Shown here: positions 27,663 to 37,700 of the stretch, piece after piece
Numbering within the stretch: position 1 is the first letter of the stretch
How the letters are laid out: each line of letters opens with the position of its first letter
Source of the DNA: Octadecabacter arcticus 238
Lineage (GTDB): Bacteria; Pseudomonadota; Alphaproteobacteria; Rhodobacterales; Rhodobacteraceae
Reading direction: 5' to 3'
Assembly (NCBI RefSeq): GCF_000155735.2
Contig: NC_020908.1
Span: 2,671,001-2,735,000 of the forward strand
DNA: 64,000 nt
Translations under genes and position numbers: made by a program
The notes under the pieces: model-generated
The model's input: only the letters and a program-made list of their open reading frames with translations
Told to the model about the DNA's origin: nothing
Databases searched by the model: none

Positions 27663-27995
27663 ATGCGTCTGTTTTTGTTGATGTTGCCAATAGCAGCGCT
27701 TGGCGCATGTGGCACCCCTCCGCCTCAATCTGAAACACCAATCAGCGCGGTTCCTGCGTCCGCCGTATTCGATCTGCCGATTGACCCCGGCCAGATCCAA
27801 TGTGACCGCCTGACCAACCCCGCCGCCCTGTCCGCTGCAAGCAACTGGGCCTTGGGCCAAGCACGTGCTGGTGGGTTGTCTGGCAGGGTCGCAGCGGTTC
27901 CCGATGCCGCCACGCTGTCAAATAATTTGGCGCGGTATTGCAGCGCCAATGGCAGCGATACCGTGCGTATTGCAGCGTCGCAGCTTGGCCTTTAG
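27663..27995 (+). CDS. Small predicted lipoprotein
   Basis: Starting at ATG 27663 gives 110 residues, MRLFLLMLPIAALGACGTPPP, with an LGAC lipobox and Cys16 as acylation site; an ATG at 27630 would place charged residues before the signal and is rejected. The mature part has a Pro/Ser-rich linker and one predicted soluble domain with a Cys pair (QCDRLTN..RYCSANG). No family recognised. It is the first chromosomal gene after the island, about 100 bases from IS630 element B. Its stop overlaps the convergent amidotransferase stop by 4 bases. Confidence 0.7.
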   Translation: MRLFLLMLPIAALGACGTPPPQSETPISAVPASAVFDLPIDPGQIQCDRLTNPAALSAASNWALGQARAGGLSGRVAAVPDAATLSNNLARYCSANGSDTVRIAASQLGL

Positions 27996-28765
27996 GCGCT
28001 TTTACGGATCGTTTGATCACGCTGCGCCCAAGTCAGTGCGGCTTGTCCGAACGCTTGAAACAACGGCTTGGATACTGGATCAAGACCAGCCTGCCATTCA
28101 GGATGCCACTGCACAGCTAAGGTGAAGCCAATCGCGTCTTTGACGTAGATCGCTTCCGGTGTCGTGTCAGGCGCTGTACCGTCAACGACGATCCGCTCAC
28201 TAACGTCCAGGATGCCCTGTCCATGCAGTGAATTGGTCATAACTTCACGCCTGCCCCACAAGTGATGGAACGGGCCGCCGTCGGTTAGCGTCACAATATG
28301 GCGCATCTCAAATTTCTCATCCAACGTGCCCTCGGGCGGCATGCGGTGATTGTCGCGTCCCGCAATGTCACGAATTTCGGGATGCAACGTGCACCCCATG
28401 GCCACCGCGACCTCTTGAAAGCCGCGGCAAATGCCAAGGATAGGCTGGCCACGGTCCACACATTTGCGGATCAGTGGCAGGGTGATCGCGTCACGATTTC
28501 GGTCAAACGCCCCATGGGCGTCGGTTTCGGCATGCCCGTATTCGCTAGGATGCACATTCGGGCGACCGCCTGTGAACAAAAAACCGTCACACAGGTCTGC
28601 CAGATCATCCACGTCAACGAAATCGGGGTTTGCTGGCACAATCAGTGGCATCCCACCAGACACCAGCGCAATCGCGTCCGCGTTCATCGCGCCCGACGTG
28701 AATGCAGGATACTCGTCATGAATAATATCATGATTGCCGATGATGCCAATGACCGGTTTGCGCAT
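27992..28765 (-). CDS. Class I glutamine amidotransferase, gamma-glutamyl-GABA hydrolase (PuuD) type
   Basis: The ATG at 28765 gives 257 residues beginning MRKPVIGIIGNHDIIHDEYPAF; the longer frame to 28912 has no family sequence. The class I triad is visible: nucleophile Cys in ILGICRGFQEVAVAMG and His/Glu in VQWHPEWQ. GGRPNVHPSEYG is the usual substrate loop. The PuuD group frees GABA from gamma-glutamyl-GABA in putrescine breakdown, which would fit the putrescine-forming decarboxylase elsewhere in the window, but this family has other amide substrates too. Confidence 0.87.
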   Translation of the reverse strand: MRKPVIGIIGNHDIIHDEYPAFTSGAMNADAIALVSGGMPLIVPANPDFVDVDDLADLCDGFLFTGGRPNVHPSEYGHAETDAHGAFDRNRDAITLPLIRKCVDRGQPILGICRGFQEVAVAMGCTLHPEIRDIAGRDNHRMPPEGTLDEKFEMRHIVTLTDGGPFHHLWGRREVMTNSLHGQGILDVSERIVVDGTAPDTTPEAIYVKDAIGFTLAVQWHPEWQAGLDPVSKPLFQAFGQAALTWAQRDQTIRKSA

Positions 28766-28853
28766 AACGAACCCCTTTAGCCGATAACTAGCAAGCGACG
28801 CGACAAGATCAAAGCCCCACTGCCGCGCCACGACCGCTAAACACGGCCAGGAC

Positions 28854-29282
28854 CTAGATTTCGGACACCAGATTAGCCGCTTCGATGCCAAAGGCGGCAC
28901 AAATTGCGTCATTATCGGATGAATCGCCGGTCACACCGACCGCACCGATGACCACGCCGCGTTTGTCACGCACCAGCACACCGCCCGGAACAGGGATCAC
29001 TTGCCCGCCAAACAGTCCGTTGACCGCGTTCATGAAATACCCTTGGGCTTCGGCGCGCGCCATTTGTGCAGTGCCCGCCATGCCAAGCATGATCGCACCG
29101 TAGGCTTTACCCTGCGCAATCGCGAATCTTCCCGGCGCTGCGCCATCTTCGCGTTCAAACGCTTTTACATGGCCGCCCGCATCCAAAACCACAACGCTGA
29201 GCGGCTTAAGCTCTAGCTCGTGGCCTTTTTGGATCGCCTTGCGGATCATTGTCCGTGCTCTTGTAATCGAAATTTCTGGCAT
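28854..29282 (-). CDS. GlcG/HbpS-family (DUF336) protein
   Basis: The 142-residue protein matches the GlcG/HbpS family: a helical N-terminus with ARTMIRKAIQKGHELELKPLSVVVLDAGGHVKAFEREDG, a central PGRFAIAQGKAYGAIMLG, and a C-terminal VPGGVLVRDKRGVVIGAVGVTGDSSDNDAICAAFGIEA. Members are small alpha/beta proteins, some heme-binding, often found in glycolate-use (glc) operons. Here the gene lies directly downstream of malate synthase G with a 33-base gap, matching the glcG-glcB pairing of E. coli. Biochemical role uncertain. Confidence 0.88.
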   Translation of the reverse strand: MPEISITRARTMIRKAIQKGHELELKPLSVVVLDAGGHVKAFEREDGAAPGRFAIAQGKAYGAIMLGMAGTAQMARAEAQGYFMNAVNGLFGGQVIPVPGGVLVRDKRGVVIGAVGVTGDSSDNDAICAAFGIEAANLVSEI

Positions 29283-29315
29283 GTGTCGCTCCGCTGTTGG
29301 GGTTAAGAAATGGCC

Positions 29316-31463
29316 TTAGCTGTTGCGCTGCGCCTTTAGTTCCAGGCGTCGGCGGTGCAACACAGGTTCAGTGTAGCCCGACGGCTGTTCACGCCCACGA
29401 AACACCAAATCACAGGCCGCTTGAAACGCAATCCCGTCAAAGTCCGGCGCCATAGGGCGATACGTCGGGTCATCGCCGTTTTGGGCGTCCACAACAGCGG
29501 CCATTTTGCGCATGGCCACCAATGTATCGGCTTCGTTGACGATGTCGTGGTGCAGCCAGTTGGCGATATGCTGCGCGGAAATCCGGCAGGTGGCACGGTC
29601 TTCCATTAGCGCGAAATTGTTGATGTCAGGGACTTTTGAGCAGCCCACACCCGCATCAATCCAGCGCACCACGTAGCCAAGAATACCTTGGGCGTTGTTT
29701 TCAACTTCGCGTTCGATCTGATCTTTGGTCCATGCCTTGTAGGACGCCAGCGGAATATCCAGCAATGCCTGAACATAGGCACGCCGCCCACCCGCTTTCA
29801 GCTTGGCCTGTACCGCAAAAACATCGACACGGTGATAATGCAACGCATGCAACGTCGCGGCCGTCGGCGACGGCACCCATGCGCAGTTGGCGCCAGATTT
29901 CGGATGGGCAATTTTCTGCTCAATCATCGCGGCCATCGCATCGGGCATCGCCCACATGCCTTTGCCAATCTGTGCCTTGCCAGAAAGTCCGCATTCCAGC
30001 CCGATATCGACGTTCTGGTCTTCATAGGCACCAATCCATCCCTTACGCTTGATAAAATCTTTGCGGCTAAAGGGCCCTGCTTCCATTGACGTATGGATCT
30101 CATCGCCCGTGCGATCAAGAAAGCCAGTATTAATAAAGGCCACGCGCGATTTTGCGGCGCGGATACAGGCCTTAAGGTTCACCGACGTGCGGCGTTCCTC
30201 ATCCATAATGCCAATTTTAACAGTGTGTTGCGGCAGGTTGAGCGCTTTTTCCACGTGGGTAAAGATGACGTTGGTGAACGCCACTTCTTCGGGCCCGTGC
30301 ATCTTGGGTTTCACAACATAAACCGACCCATGCACCGAATTGCCGCTTTCGCGCGCGAGGTCATGCTTGGCGATCAGCGTGGTGATCATCGCATCCATAA
30401 GGCCCTCATAGGCCTCGTTGCCGTCACGATCCAAAATTGCGGGATTGGTCATCAGGTGGCCGACATTGCGGATCCACAACAGCGCGCGGCCCTTCAACGT
30501 CACAATGCCACCATCCGGTGCCGTGAACGTGCGATCCTCGCTGAGGCGACGGGTCACAGTTTTTCCGCCCTTTTCCAGCTCCGCTTCAAGATCGCCACGC
30601 ATAAGGCCAAGCCAGTTTGTATAGGCCAGAACTTTGTCTTCAGCGTCGACGCAGGCCACGGAATCTTCGCAATCCATGATCGCTGACACAGCACTCTCAA
30701 GGCGCACATCGGCCAGCGTTGCGCGATCATGAGACCCGATCGGGTGGTCCTTTTTGAAGACCAATTCAACGTGCAGTCCGTTGTTTTTCAACATGATCGT
30801 TTCAGGCTTATCAGGAGCACCCGTGTAGCCAACAAATTGTTCGGGCATCATCAACAGGTTGCCATCCGTGACAAGCTGACCGTCTGATACCGCGTAGGTT
30901 TCTGCATCACCGTGCGACGCGCCTTGGATAGGGAACGCATCGTCAAGAAACACGCGCGTGCGCGCAACAACACGGCTGCCGTGGCCGCGATCATAGCCTT
31001 TGCCTTGCGCCAAACGGCCCATGGCATCCGTGCCGTAAAACGCATCATAAAGACTGCACCAACGGGCATTCGCCGCGTTCAGCGCAAACCGCGCATTGGT
31101 GATCGGCACAACCAGTTGTGGCCCCGGAATGCTGGCAATTTCCGGATCAACATTGGCCGTATCAATCGTGAAATCATCGCCTTCGGGGATCAGATAACCA
31201 ATCTTGCGCAAAAACGCCTCGTATCCGGCTTCGTCATGGGCTTGGCCGATGCGCGCACGGTGCCAGTCATCGATCTGGCTCTGCAATTCTTCCCGACGAT
31301 CAAGCAGGGCTTTGTTTTTTGGTCCAAAGTCATGGATCAGGCTTGAAAAGCCTGCCCAGAACGTATCTGCATCTACACCCGTTTCAGGCAGGGCCTGCGT
31401 GTCGATAAAATCTGCAAGTTCCGTGGCCACAGATAGGCCGGCGCGATCCACTCGATTTGTCAT
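29316..31463 (-). CDS. glcB: Malate synthase G
   Basis: The enzyme condenses glyoxylate with acetyl-CoA to malate. The ATG at 31463 ([19 protein letters not shown]) gives 715 residues, near the usual 720; the ATG at 31493 adds an unlikely tail. Characteristic stretches include [101 protein letters not shown] and the active-site [18 protein letters not shown] region. It forms a unit with the downstream GlcG-like gene, pointing to glycolate/glyoxylate use. Confidence 0.97.
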   Translation of the reverse strand: MTNRVDRAGLSVATELADFIDTQALPETGVDADTFWAGFSSLIHDFGPKNKALLDRREELQSQIDDWHRARIGQAHDEAGYEAFLRKIGYLIPEGDDFTIDTANVDPEIASIPGPQLVVPITNARFALNAANARWCSLYDAFYGTDAMGRLAQGKGYDRGHGSRVVARTRVFLDDAFPIQGASHGDAETYAVSDGQLVTDGNLLMMPEQFVGYTGAPDKPETIMLKNNGLHVELVFKKDHPIGSHDRATLADVRLESAVSAIMDCEDSVACVDAEDKVLAYTNWLGLMRGDLEAELEKGGKTVTRRLSEDRTFTAPDGGIVTLKGRALLWIRNVGHLMTNPAILDRDGNEAYEGLMDAMITTLIAKHDLARESGNSVHGSVYVVKPKMHGPEEVAFTNVIFTHVEKALNLPQHTVKIGIMDEERRTSVNLKACIRAAKSRVAFINTGFLDRTGDEIHTSMEAGPFSRKDFIKRKGWIGAYEDQNVDIGLECGLSGKAQIGKGMWAMPDAMAAMIEQKIAHPKSGANCAWVPSPTAATLHALHYHRVDVFAVQAKLKAGGRRAYVQALLDIPLASYKAWTKDQIEREVENNAQGILGYVVRWIDAGVGCSKVPDINNFALMEDRATCRISAQHIANWLHHDIVNEADTLVAMRKMAAVVDAQNGDDPTYRPMAPDFDGIAFQAACDLVFRGREQPSGYTEPVLHRRRLELKAQRNS

Positions 31464-31587
31464 ATGGTTTATCCTTTGTATGCCACGGTACACAGCGGTT
31501 TATTGCGATGTAGGACAGATGCCCGATATTGGCAACATGATGCTCTGACGAAATTGCCGAAACGCGCTTTAAAATTAAGAAAAATAA

Positions 31588-31734
31588 TCAAGATTTCGGC
31601 CGATTTGATCTGCAGCGATCAGAACAATAACGCACCTCATCCCACACACGCGCCCATTTCTTACGCCACGCAAACGGACGCCCGCAGGTGACGCATGTTT
31701 TTTCGGGCAGATCGGATTTCGCGCGCATTTTCAT
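31588..31734 (-). CDS. DUF2256 small zinc-ribbon protein
   Basis: A 48-residue [23 protein letters not shown], then [20 protein letters not shown], then CRSNRPKS. It has the DUF2256 pattern of CxxC, a FxWRKKW helix and YCSDRC, with the four Cys forming a likely zinc knuckle. Family members are short conserved proteins of unknown function, often near photolyase/cryptochrome genes; none is seen here. A second ATG two codons in (31728) is an alternative start. It lies alone in the gap between divergent glcB and pepN. Confidence 0.88.
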   Translation of the reverse strand: MKMRAKSDLPEKTCVTCGRPFAWRKKWARVWDEVRYCSDRCRSNRPKS

Positions 31735-31812
31735 AACCCTGACATAGTGCGCCCCGCCTTGTAGCCCAGCGCCCGCGCACTTAAGTTTGAATTAAACCAA
31801 GCGGAGAAACCC

Positions 31813-34371
31813 ATGACAGACGCGGCCCCCCAGACAATTTACCTCAAGGACTATCGCCCGTTCGGGTATTATCTGGACGACGTGCACCTGACATTTCGAC
31901 TGGCAGCATCAGCGACGCGGGTGGTTAGCCGAATTTCAGTGCGCCCGAATGTGGATTTCCCCGGTGAATTTTTTCTGCACGGGCAAGATGTGAAACTGAT
32001 TTGGGCAAAGATTGACGGGGCTGACGTGACCCCTGTTGTGAGCGCCGATGGTTTGACCTGCGATGCCCCAGACGGCCCCTTCGTGTGGGAGGCGGAGGTT
32101 GAAATTTCGCCCGCCACCAACACCGCACTTGAAGGGTTGTACATGTCCAATGGAGTGTATTGCACCCAATGTGAGGCCGAAGGATTTCGCAAAATAACCT
32201 TCTACCCCGACCGCCCCGACGTCATGAGCGTGTTTTGCGTGCGCATTGAAGGCGAACTGCCCGTCTTGCTGTCCAACGGCAACCCGACAAGCCACGGCGA
32301 TGGGTGGGCAGAATGGCTCGATCCATGGCCAAAACCCGCCTACCTGTTTGCGCTTGTTGCTGGCGATTTGGTTGCCCACTCGGACGGGTTCACCACGATG
32401 TCCGGTAAAGACGTCGCGCTGAACATCTACGTGCGCCCCGGCCCTGACGAAGCCAAATGCGCCTTCGGGATGGGTGCGCTCAAGCGGTCAATGAAATGGG
32501 ACGAAGACGTCTACGGTCGCGAATACGACTTGGACATTTTCAATATTGTCGCTGTGGATGATTTCAACATGGGCGCGATGGAAAACAAGGGTCTGAATAT
32601 TTTCAATTCCAGCTGTGTCCTTGCATCACCGGAAACCAGCACGGATTCTAATTTCGAACGCATCGAAGCCATCATCGCCCATGAATACTTCCACAATTGG
32701 ACCGGCAACCGCATTACCTGCCGAGATTGGTTTCAGCTGTGTCTCAAAGAGGGTCTGACGGTGTTTCGTGACCAGCAATATACCGGCGATCAGGGCAGTC
32801 ATGCGGTTAAACGGATCGAGGACGCGATCACCCTTCGGTCGCGCCAATTTCGCGAAGACAACGGGCCACTCGCGCATCCGGTGCGCCCCGAAAGCTTTAT
32901 TGAGATCAATAACTTCTACACGATCACGGTATATGAAAAAGGCGCTGAGTTGATTGGCATGCTCAAACGGTTGGTGGGCGATGACGCCTACCGCAAAGCG
33001 CTGGATCTATATTTCACCCGCCACGACGGGGACGCAGCCACGATTGAGGATTGGTTGCAGGTGTTTGAAGACACGACAGGGCGCGACCTGACCCAGTTCA
33101 AACGCTGGTATTCGCAGGCTGGCACCCCGCGTGTGACCGTCACTGATGACTTTAAGGACGGCGTCTATGCGCTTCATTTTGAACAACAAACGCCGCCCAC
33201 ACCGGGTCAAGACAGCAAGTCAGCGCAGGTCATTCCGATTGCCGTCGGGTTGCTGTCGCAGGACGGCACCGAGGTGCAGCCGACAACCGTGCTAGAAATG
33301 ACTGCCACCACACAAAGTTTTGCGTTCAACGGATTGGCGGAAAAACCCGTCCCGTCACTCCTGCGGGATTTTTCCGCGCCCGTAATTTTGCAACGCGACC
33401 AAACCAACGTTGAGCGCGCATTTCTGATGACCCATGACACCGATCCATTTAACAAATGGGACGCAGGCGACGCGCTGGCCAAAGACGTGTTGACGAAATC
33501 GATCACAGAAAACACAGCGCCCGATGCAGCCTATCTTGATGGGATCACGGCAATTTTACGAAATGACGCGCTCGATCCTGCGTTCCGCGCATTGTGTCTT
33601 TCCCTGCCGTCCGAAGACGATATGGCAAAGGCCTTGCATGACGCGGGCACGGTGCCGGATCCGCTGGCGATCCACCACGCGATTGAGGCGCTAAAGCTTA
33701 CGACGGCGCAGCATGTGCAAGATATTCTACCGCGTATTCAGGCCGATATGATCGTTGATGGCCCCTATTCGCCCGATGCCAAAAATGCTGGGAAACGCAG
33801 CCTCGCCAATTCGGTTCTGGGTCTGTTGTCGCGGCTGGACGATGGTGCAGCGGCGGCCAAACAATACGCAGATGCCGACAACATGACCATGCAACTGGCA
33901 GGATTGGCAGCGTTGTTGCGGATCAGCAAAGGCGAGGATCAGAGTGCGGCGTTCCGCGATCAGTGGCGCGCGGATCGGTTGGTCATGGATAAGTGGTTTG
34001 GTCTGACTGTGTCACTGGCGGCACCCGATCTGGCGGCTGATACCGCCTTACGACTGACGCAAGAGCCTGATTTTGATATGAAAAATCCAAACCGTTTCCG
34101 CGCAGTTTTTGGGGCACTGGCAGGCCATTCAGCAGGGTTTCACGCGCCGTCCGGCGTGTCATATCGCCTGCTTGGCGATTGGCTCGCCAAGCTTGACGCG
34201 ATCAACCCCCAGACCACAGCACGCATGACAACGGCGTTCGAAACTTGGCGGCGCTATGATGTGGGCCGACAGGATCAGATGCGCGATGTGCTCGAAACAT
34301 TGGCGAAAACGGCAGGTCTTTCGCGTGACACTGGCGAAATGGTTGGGCGTATGCTGGGAAATCACGCTTAA
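31813..34371 (+). CDS. pepN: Aminopeptidase N (M1 metallopeptidase)
   Basis: The 852-residue enzyme removes N-terminal residues from peptides. The exopeptidase motif GAMEN is at about residue 254, and the zinc site HEYFHNWTGN (HExxH) at about 290, with the third ligand in CLKEGLTVF (about 313). The C-terminal helical domain of the E. coli-type enzyme is complete. The start follows GGAGAAACCC. Its stop overlaps a downstream small ORF, suggesting an operon of three genes. Confidence 0.97.
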   Translation: MTDAAPQTIYLKDYRPFGYYLDDVHLTFRLAASATRVVSRISVRPNVDFPGEFFLHGQDVKLIWAKIDGADVTPVVSADGLTCDAPDGPFVWEAEVEISPATNTALEGLYMSNGVYCTQCEAEGFRKITFYPDRPDVMSVFCVRIEGELPVLLSNGNPTSHGDGWAEWLDPWPKPAYLFALVAGDLVAHSDGFTTMSGKDVALNIYVRPGPDEAKCAFGMGALKRSMKWDEDVYGREYDLDIFNIVAVDDFNMGAMENKGLNIFNSSCVLASPETSTDSNFERIEAIIAHEYFHNWTGNRITCRDWFQLCLKEGLTVFRDQQYTGDQGSHAVKRIEDAITLRSRQFREDNGPLAHPVRPESFIEINNFYTITVYEKGAELIGMLKRLVGDDAYRKALDLYFTRHDGDAATIEDWLQVFEDTTGRDLTQFKRWYSQAGTPRVTVTDDFKDGVYALHFEQQTPPTPGQDSKSAQVIPIAVGLLSQDGTEVQPTTVLEMTATTQSFAFNGLAEKPVPSLLRDFSAPVILQRDQTNVERAFLMTHDTDPFNKWDAGDALAKDVLTKSITENTAPDAAYLDGITAILRNDALDPAFRALCLSLPSEDDMAKALHDAGTVPDPLAIHHAIEALKLTTAQHVQDILPRIQADMIVDGPYSPDAKNAGKRSLANSVLGLLSRLDDGAAAAKQYADADNMTMQLAGLAALLRISKGEDQSAAFRDQWRADRLVMDKWFGLTVSLAAPDLAADTALRLTQEPDFDMKNPNRFRAVFGALAGHSAGFHAPSGVSYRLLGDWLAKLDAINPQTTARMTTAFETWRRYDVGRQDQMRDVLETLAKTAGLSRDTGEMVGRMLGNHA

Positions 34372-34565
34372 TGATGTATCAAACCACGCGTGCGAGAACG
34401 TTGACCAAAAGAACCCATGACATGCCCTTCATTTTCGCCCTTGTGGCTGCCATTGCTCCTGCAATTTATTGCGCCAATCGCGCCCGCAATATCCGCGATG
34501 TTGTTGGGAGTTTGGCAGACATGGCCGATGCTGCAGACATCGCCCGCGCGATTCGGGTCAGATGA
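34371..34565 (+). CDS. Small membrane protein downstream of pepN
   Basis: The frame is open from ATG 34371 (overlapping the pepN TAA) to TGA 34565, 64 codons. The likelier product starts at ATG 34422 (MPFIFALVAAIAPAIYCANR), 47 residues with one hydrophobic helix and an Ala/Asp-rich helical tail. The TGA overlaps the next gene's ATG (ATGA), a common coupling arrangement. No family recognised. Confidence 0.5.
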   Translation: MMYQTTRARTLTKRTHDMPFIFALVAAIAPAIYCANRARNIRDVVGSLADMADAADIARAIRVR

Positions 34566-34981
34566 TATATCGACACGAACGATGCGGGCGGCGATGGGCC
34601 GTGGTGCTAGCAATTTTGGCCGTTTGGGTTTGCGTTTTTTTGGCGTGGTTGGTCTTTAGCGTCGCGTGGGGGATTGCGGCGATCTTATTGGCCTTCACCC
34701 TGCCCGCACTGTGGGATGTCATCCGCGACAATCGCGCTTGGGTTGAGGTGTGGCCAAATAGGATCGTCTGGGCGTCTGCCCTGCGTGGTGGTGATCGCAG
34801 CGACATCGACCACGTGCGCATTGACCGGCGTTTTGATGGCGGCATGAAGATCACGCTGGTGCATGTGGGTGGGGCGCATACACGGCTGCCACCTGACATC
34901 GCGCCACCCGTTGATGTGTTTCAAACAGCGCTCAAGGACGCGGGGATTGTCGCACAGCGGCACCCGTTCTCCCCGTTCTAA
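34562..34981 (+). CDS. Membrane-anchored protein of unknown function
   Basis: From ATG 34562 the product is 139 residues: MIYRHERCGRRWAVVLAILA, a hairpin of two hydrophobic helices (about residues 13-50), then a soluble C-terminal domain (RAWVEVWPNRIVWASALRGGDRSDIDHVRIDRRFDGGMKITLVHVGG) that resembles bacterial PH-like domains. The start overlaps the previous stop by 4 bases, and the stop overlaps that of the convergent transglycosylase by 4 bases. Function unknown. Confidence 0.7.
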   Translation: MIYRHERCGRRWAVVLAILAVWVCVFLAWLVFSVAWGIAAILLAFTLPALWDVIRDNRAWVEVWPNRIVWASALRGGDRSDIDHVRIDRRFDGGMKITLVHVGGAHTRLPPDIAPPVDVFQTALKDAGIVAQRHPFSPF

Positions 34982-35829
34982 GGGGCTGAACTGTCGTTCA
35001 TTGTGGATAGGGTCGCCTGCACCGATGGGCGGGCTTGCGGGCGGATCGAAGACCGCGACACGCAATAATCTTGCCTGCGCGTCCACGCCGCCATTTCCGC
35101 GATCTTGCTGCGGTTTGTCATTGGTCCCCAGTCCGCCGCTACACCGCGCCAACGAATGTCGCGCACGGCGATGGCATTGTCGCGCGGCACGGTCACGTTC
35201 ATTATTCGGATCGCACAACTTAGGTTGTCTTCGGGGTCTTTGAGCGCCTCACCTGTCGTTGCATGACAGCCGTAGCGCCGCGCGGTGTCGGGGTAAATCT
35301 GCATAAGACCAAACCACAAATTGCCCCCCCCAACGGCCGTCGGGCGATAGGTGCTTTCGTGTTTCACAAGTGCCGACATCATCCCAACCCAAAACGCACG
35401 GCGCAGATGGGGTGGGTTTTCCGTATAGGCCGGACACCAGTTCGCGATATCGCGCGGCACAGTGTCTTGCAAATCACGACCGTGGCTGCGCAGCGCAGAC
35501 AGCGCGGCGCGGGTCCAACTGTCTGAATCGTCGCGAAAATCCCAGCGTGCGTCAGGAATATAACTGATCCGGGCCACGGGCCGCATCGTTGGATCTTGCA
35601 AAATCATGACTGGATAACGGACCATGTAATCCGGGCGCACAGGCGGACGGAATACAACCAACGCCGAGCGCGCACTTTGTGTGCGCAGTTCAACCGCATC
35701 AAGACGGCTTAGGGGGCGTGTCTGCGTCTCGGGTCCGCCAACAGGCCATTCGGCTAGTGTAGCAGTTCCCAACATGATCGCAAGAATCCCCCCCCAGGAG
35801 AGTTCTGATAACAAACATCGCCAAAACAA
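34978..35829 (-). CDS. Lytic transglycosylase (SLT domain)
   Basis: The 283-residue protein has an N-terminal hydrophobic signal or anchor (WGGILAIMLGTATLA) and a C-terminal SLT domain with catalytic Glu in MMSALVKHESTYRPTAV, then GLMQIYPDTARRYGC and DPEDNLSCAIRIM. Such enzymes cut the MurNAc-GlcNAc bond of peptidoglycan and form 1,6-anhydro ends. Between anchor and SLT domain there is a region (about residues 40-135) without a recognised fold. It lies divergent from gatB. Confidence 0.88.
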   Translation of the reverse strand: MFWRCLLSELSWGGILAIMLGTATLAEWPVGGPETQTRPLSRLDAVELRTQSARSALVVFRPPVRPDYMVRYPVMILQDPTMRPVARISYIPDARWDFRDDSDSWTRAALSALRSHGRDLQDTVPRDIANWCPAYTENPPHLRRAFWVGMMSALVKHESTYRPTAVGGGNLWFGLMQIYPDTARRYGCHATTGEALKDPEDNLSCAIRIMNVTVPRDNAIAVRDIRWRGVAADWGPMTNRSKIAEMAAWTRRQDYCVSRSSIRPQARPSVQATLSTMNDSSAP

Positions 35830-36026
35830 ATACGCGTTGGTTCAACTATTGCAACAAATCTGTGCAATGTCAGCGCTTCGCGGGCTCTTTTCCGCCAGCC
35901 ACACCAGATATAGCGTCCCAGCAGACCCAAACCGCTATGCCACCGCTGCAAGCCATCTTGCAGCTGGGCCAATGAGCGCCTATTCAAGCGGAAATACCGA
36001 CCACACATCCAGATGCGGAGCGCGAT

Positions 36027-37553
36027 ATGCTTGACCTCACCTATGAGACCCCGAAAGTAAAAACCATTGCCGGAGCGACCGGCGATTGGGAACTTGTGAT
36101 CGGTCTGGAAGTCCACGCGCAGGTCGCGACAAAAGCCAAACTGTTTTCGGGCGCATCAACGCAATTTGGTGCTGAACCCAACAGCAATGTCGCCTTCGTG
36201 GATGCGGGCATGCCGGGCATGTTGCCGGTGATCAACGAAGAATGTGTGGCCTACGCGGTGAAAACCGGCCTTGGCCTAAAGGCGCAGATCAATCTCAACA
36301 GCGCGTTTGATCGCAAAAATTACTTCTACCCTGACCTGCCGCAGGGCTATCAGATTTCGCAGCTGTACCATCCCATCGTTGGCACTGGCGAAGTGCTGGT
36401 TGAAATGGGGACGGGGATCGCTGGAGAAAAGCCGACCGCACGCAACGTGCGCATCGAACGCATCCACCTTGAACAAGACGCGGGCAAATCCATTCATGAT
36501 ATGGATCCCGCGATGTCGTTCGTCGACCTCAACCGCACAGGCGTCGCTTTGATGGAAATCGTCAGCTTTCCCGACATCCGTGGCCCCGAAGAAGCCGCGG
36601 CCTATGTGGTAAAGCTGCGCCAGATATTGCGCTACCTCAGCACCTGCGACGGCAACATGCAAAACGGCAACCTGCGCGCGGATGTGAACGTGTCAGTCTG
36701 TCGTCCCGGTGATTACGAAAAGTTCCAAGCCTCCGGTGATTTCGGTGATCTTGGGACGCGCTGTGAGATCAAGAACATGAACTCAATGCGGTTCATCCAG
36801 CTGGCCATTGATTTTGAAGCCCGCCGTCAGATCGCGATCCTCGAAGACGGTGGCAAAATCATTCAGGAAACGCGCCTGTATGATGCCGACAAGAACGAAA
36901 CCCGTTCCATGCGATCCAAAGAAGAAGCGCATGATTATCGCTATTTCCCCGACCCCGATCTGCTGCCTCTCGAAATCGAGCAGGCATGGGTCGATGACAT
37001 TGCAGCGTCCCTGCCTGAACTTCCCGATGCCAAAAAGGCGCGGTTCATCAAGGATTTTGGGCTTTCTGATTACGACGCATCGGTCTTGACCGCCGACGTC
37101 GACAGCGCGGGCTACTTTGAGGCCGTCGCACAGGGCAGTGACGGCAAGCTTGCGGCGAACTGGGTCATCAACGAATTGTTTGGTCGCCTCAAGAAAGACG
37201 ACAAGGATATTTCCGACAGCCCGATTTCTGCGGCGCGATTGGGTCAGATCGTGGCGCTGATTAAATCCGATAAAATCAGCGGCAAAATCGCCAAAGACGT
37301 GTTTGAAATCGCCTACACTTCAGACCGTGATCCGGTCGAGATCGTGAAGACCGAGGGCATGGAACAGGTCACGGACACGGGCGCTATCGAGGTGGCTGTG
37401 GACAAAATTATCGCCGCCAACCCCGATCAGGTTGCCAAAGCAAAAGAGAACCCGAAACTTGCGGGCTGGTTTGTCGGCCAGGTAATGAAAGCCACCGGCG
37501 GCAAGGCCAATCCCGCGGCGGTCAACAAACTCGTGAGCGACAAGTTGAAATAG
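36027..37553 (+). CDS. gatB: Asp-tRNA(Asn)/Glu-tRNA(Gln) amidotransferase subunit B
   Basis: GatB binds the misacylated tRNA and phosphorylates its side chain so that GatA-released ammonia can amidate it. The 508-residue protein has the opening [25 protein letters not shown], the cradle-domain motif [29 protein letters not shown], and the C-terminal YqeY-like helical tail. Length is full. gatA and gatC are not adjacent, as is common in this group. The stop codon begins a small TAGGC-TTCG-GCCTA hairpin. Confidence 0.97.
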   Translation: MLDLTYETPKVKTIAGATGDWELVIGLEVHAQVATKAKLFSGASTQFGAEPNSNVAFVDAGMPGMLPVINEECVAYAVKTGLGLKAQINLNSAFDRKNYFYPDLPQGYQISQLYHPIVGTGEVLVEMGTGIAGEKPTARNVRIERIHLEQDAGKSIHDMDPAMSFVDLNRTGVALMEIVSFPDIRGPEEAAAYVVKLRQILRYLSTCDGNMQNGNLRADVNVSVCRPGDYEKFQASGDFGDLGTRCEIKNMNSMRFIQLAIDFEARRQIAILEDGGKIIQETRLYDADKNETRSMRSKEEAHDYRYFPDPDLLPLEIEQAWVDDIAASLPELPDAKKARFIKDFGLSDYDASVLTADVDSAGYFEAVAQGSDGKLAANWVINELFGRLKKDDKDISDSPISAARLGQIVALIKSDKISGKIAKDVFEIAYTSDRDPVEIVKTEGMEQVTDTGAIEVAVDKIIAANPDQVAKAKENPKLAGWFVGQVMKATGGKANPAAVNKLVSDKLK

Positions 37554-37700
37554 GCTTCGGCCTAGGCGTAAAATAGATATGAGGGTCGCATCGACGCCGT
37601 CCACCATTTGTGGTGTGGCGAAAAATTCTTTGTTTCTTGGCGTTGTAGGGCGTTGTTGCTACAAACACCCAATTAAGACACTGCGCAGTTGAGGGCCATT

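Noticed and set aside
37551..37564. TAGGC-TTCG-GCCTA hairpin at the gatB stop as a terminator
   Set aside because: The stem is only five pairs and no T-tract follows, so support is too weak to list as a terminator.
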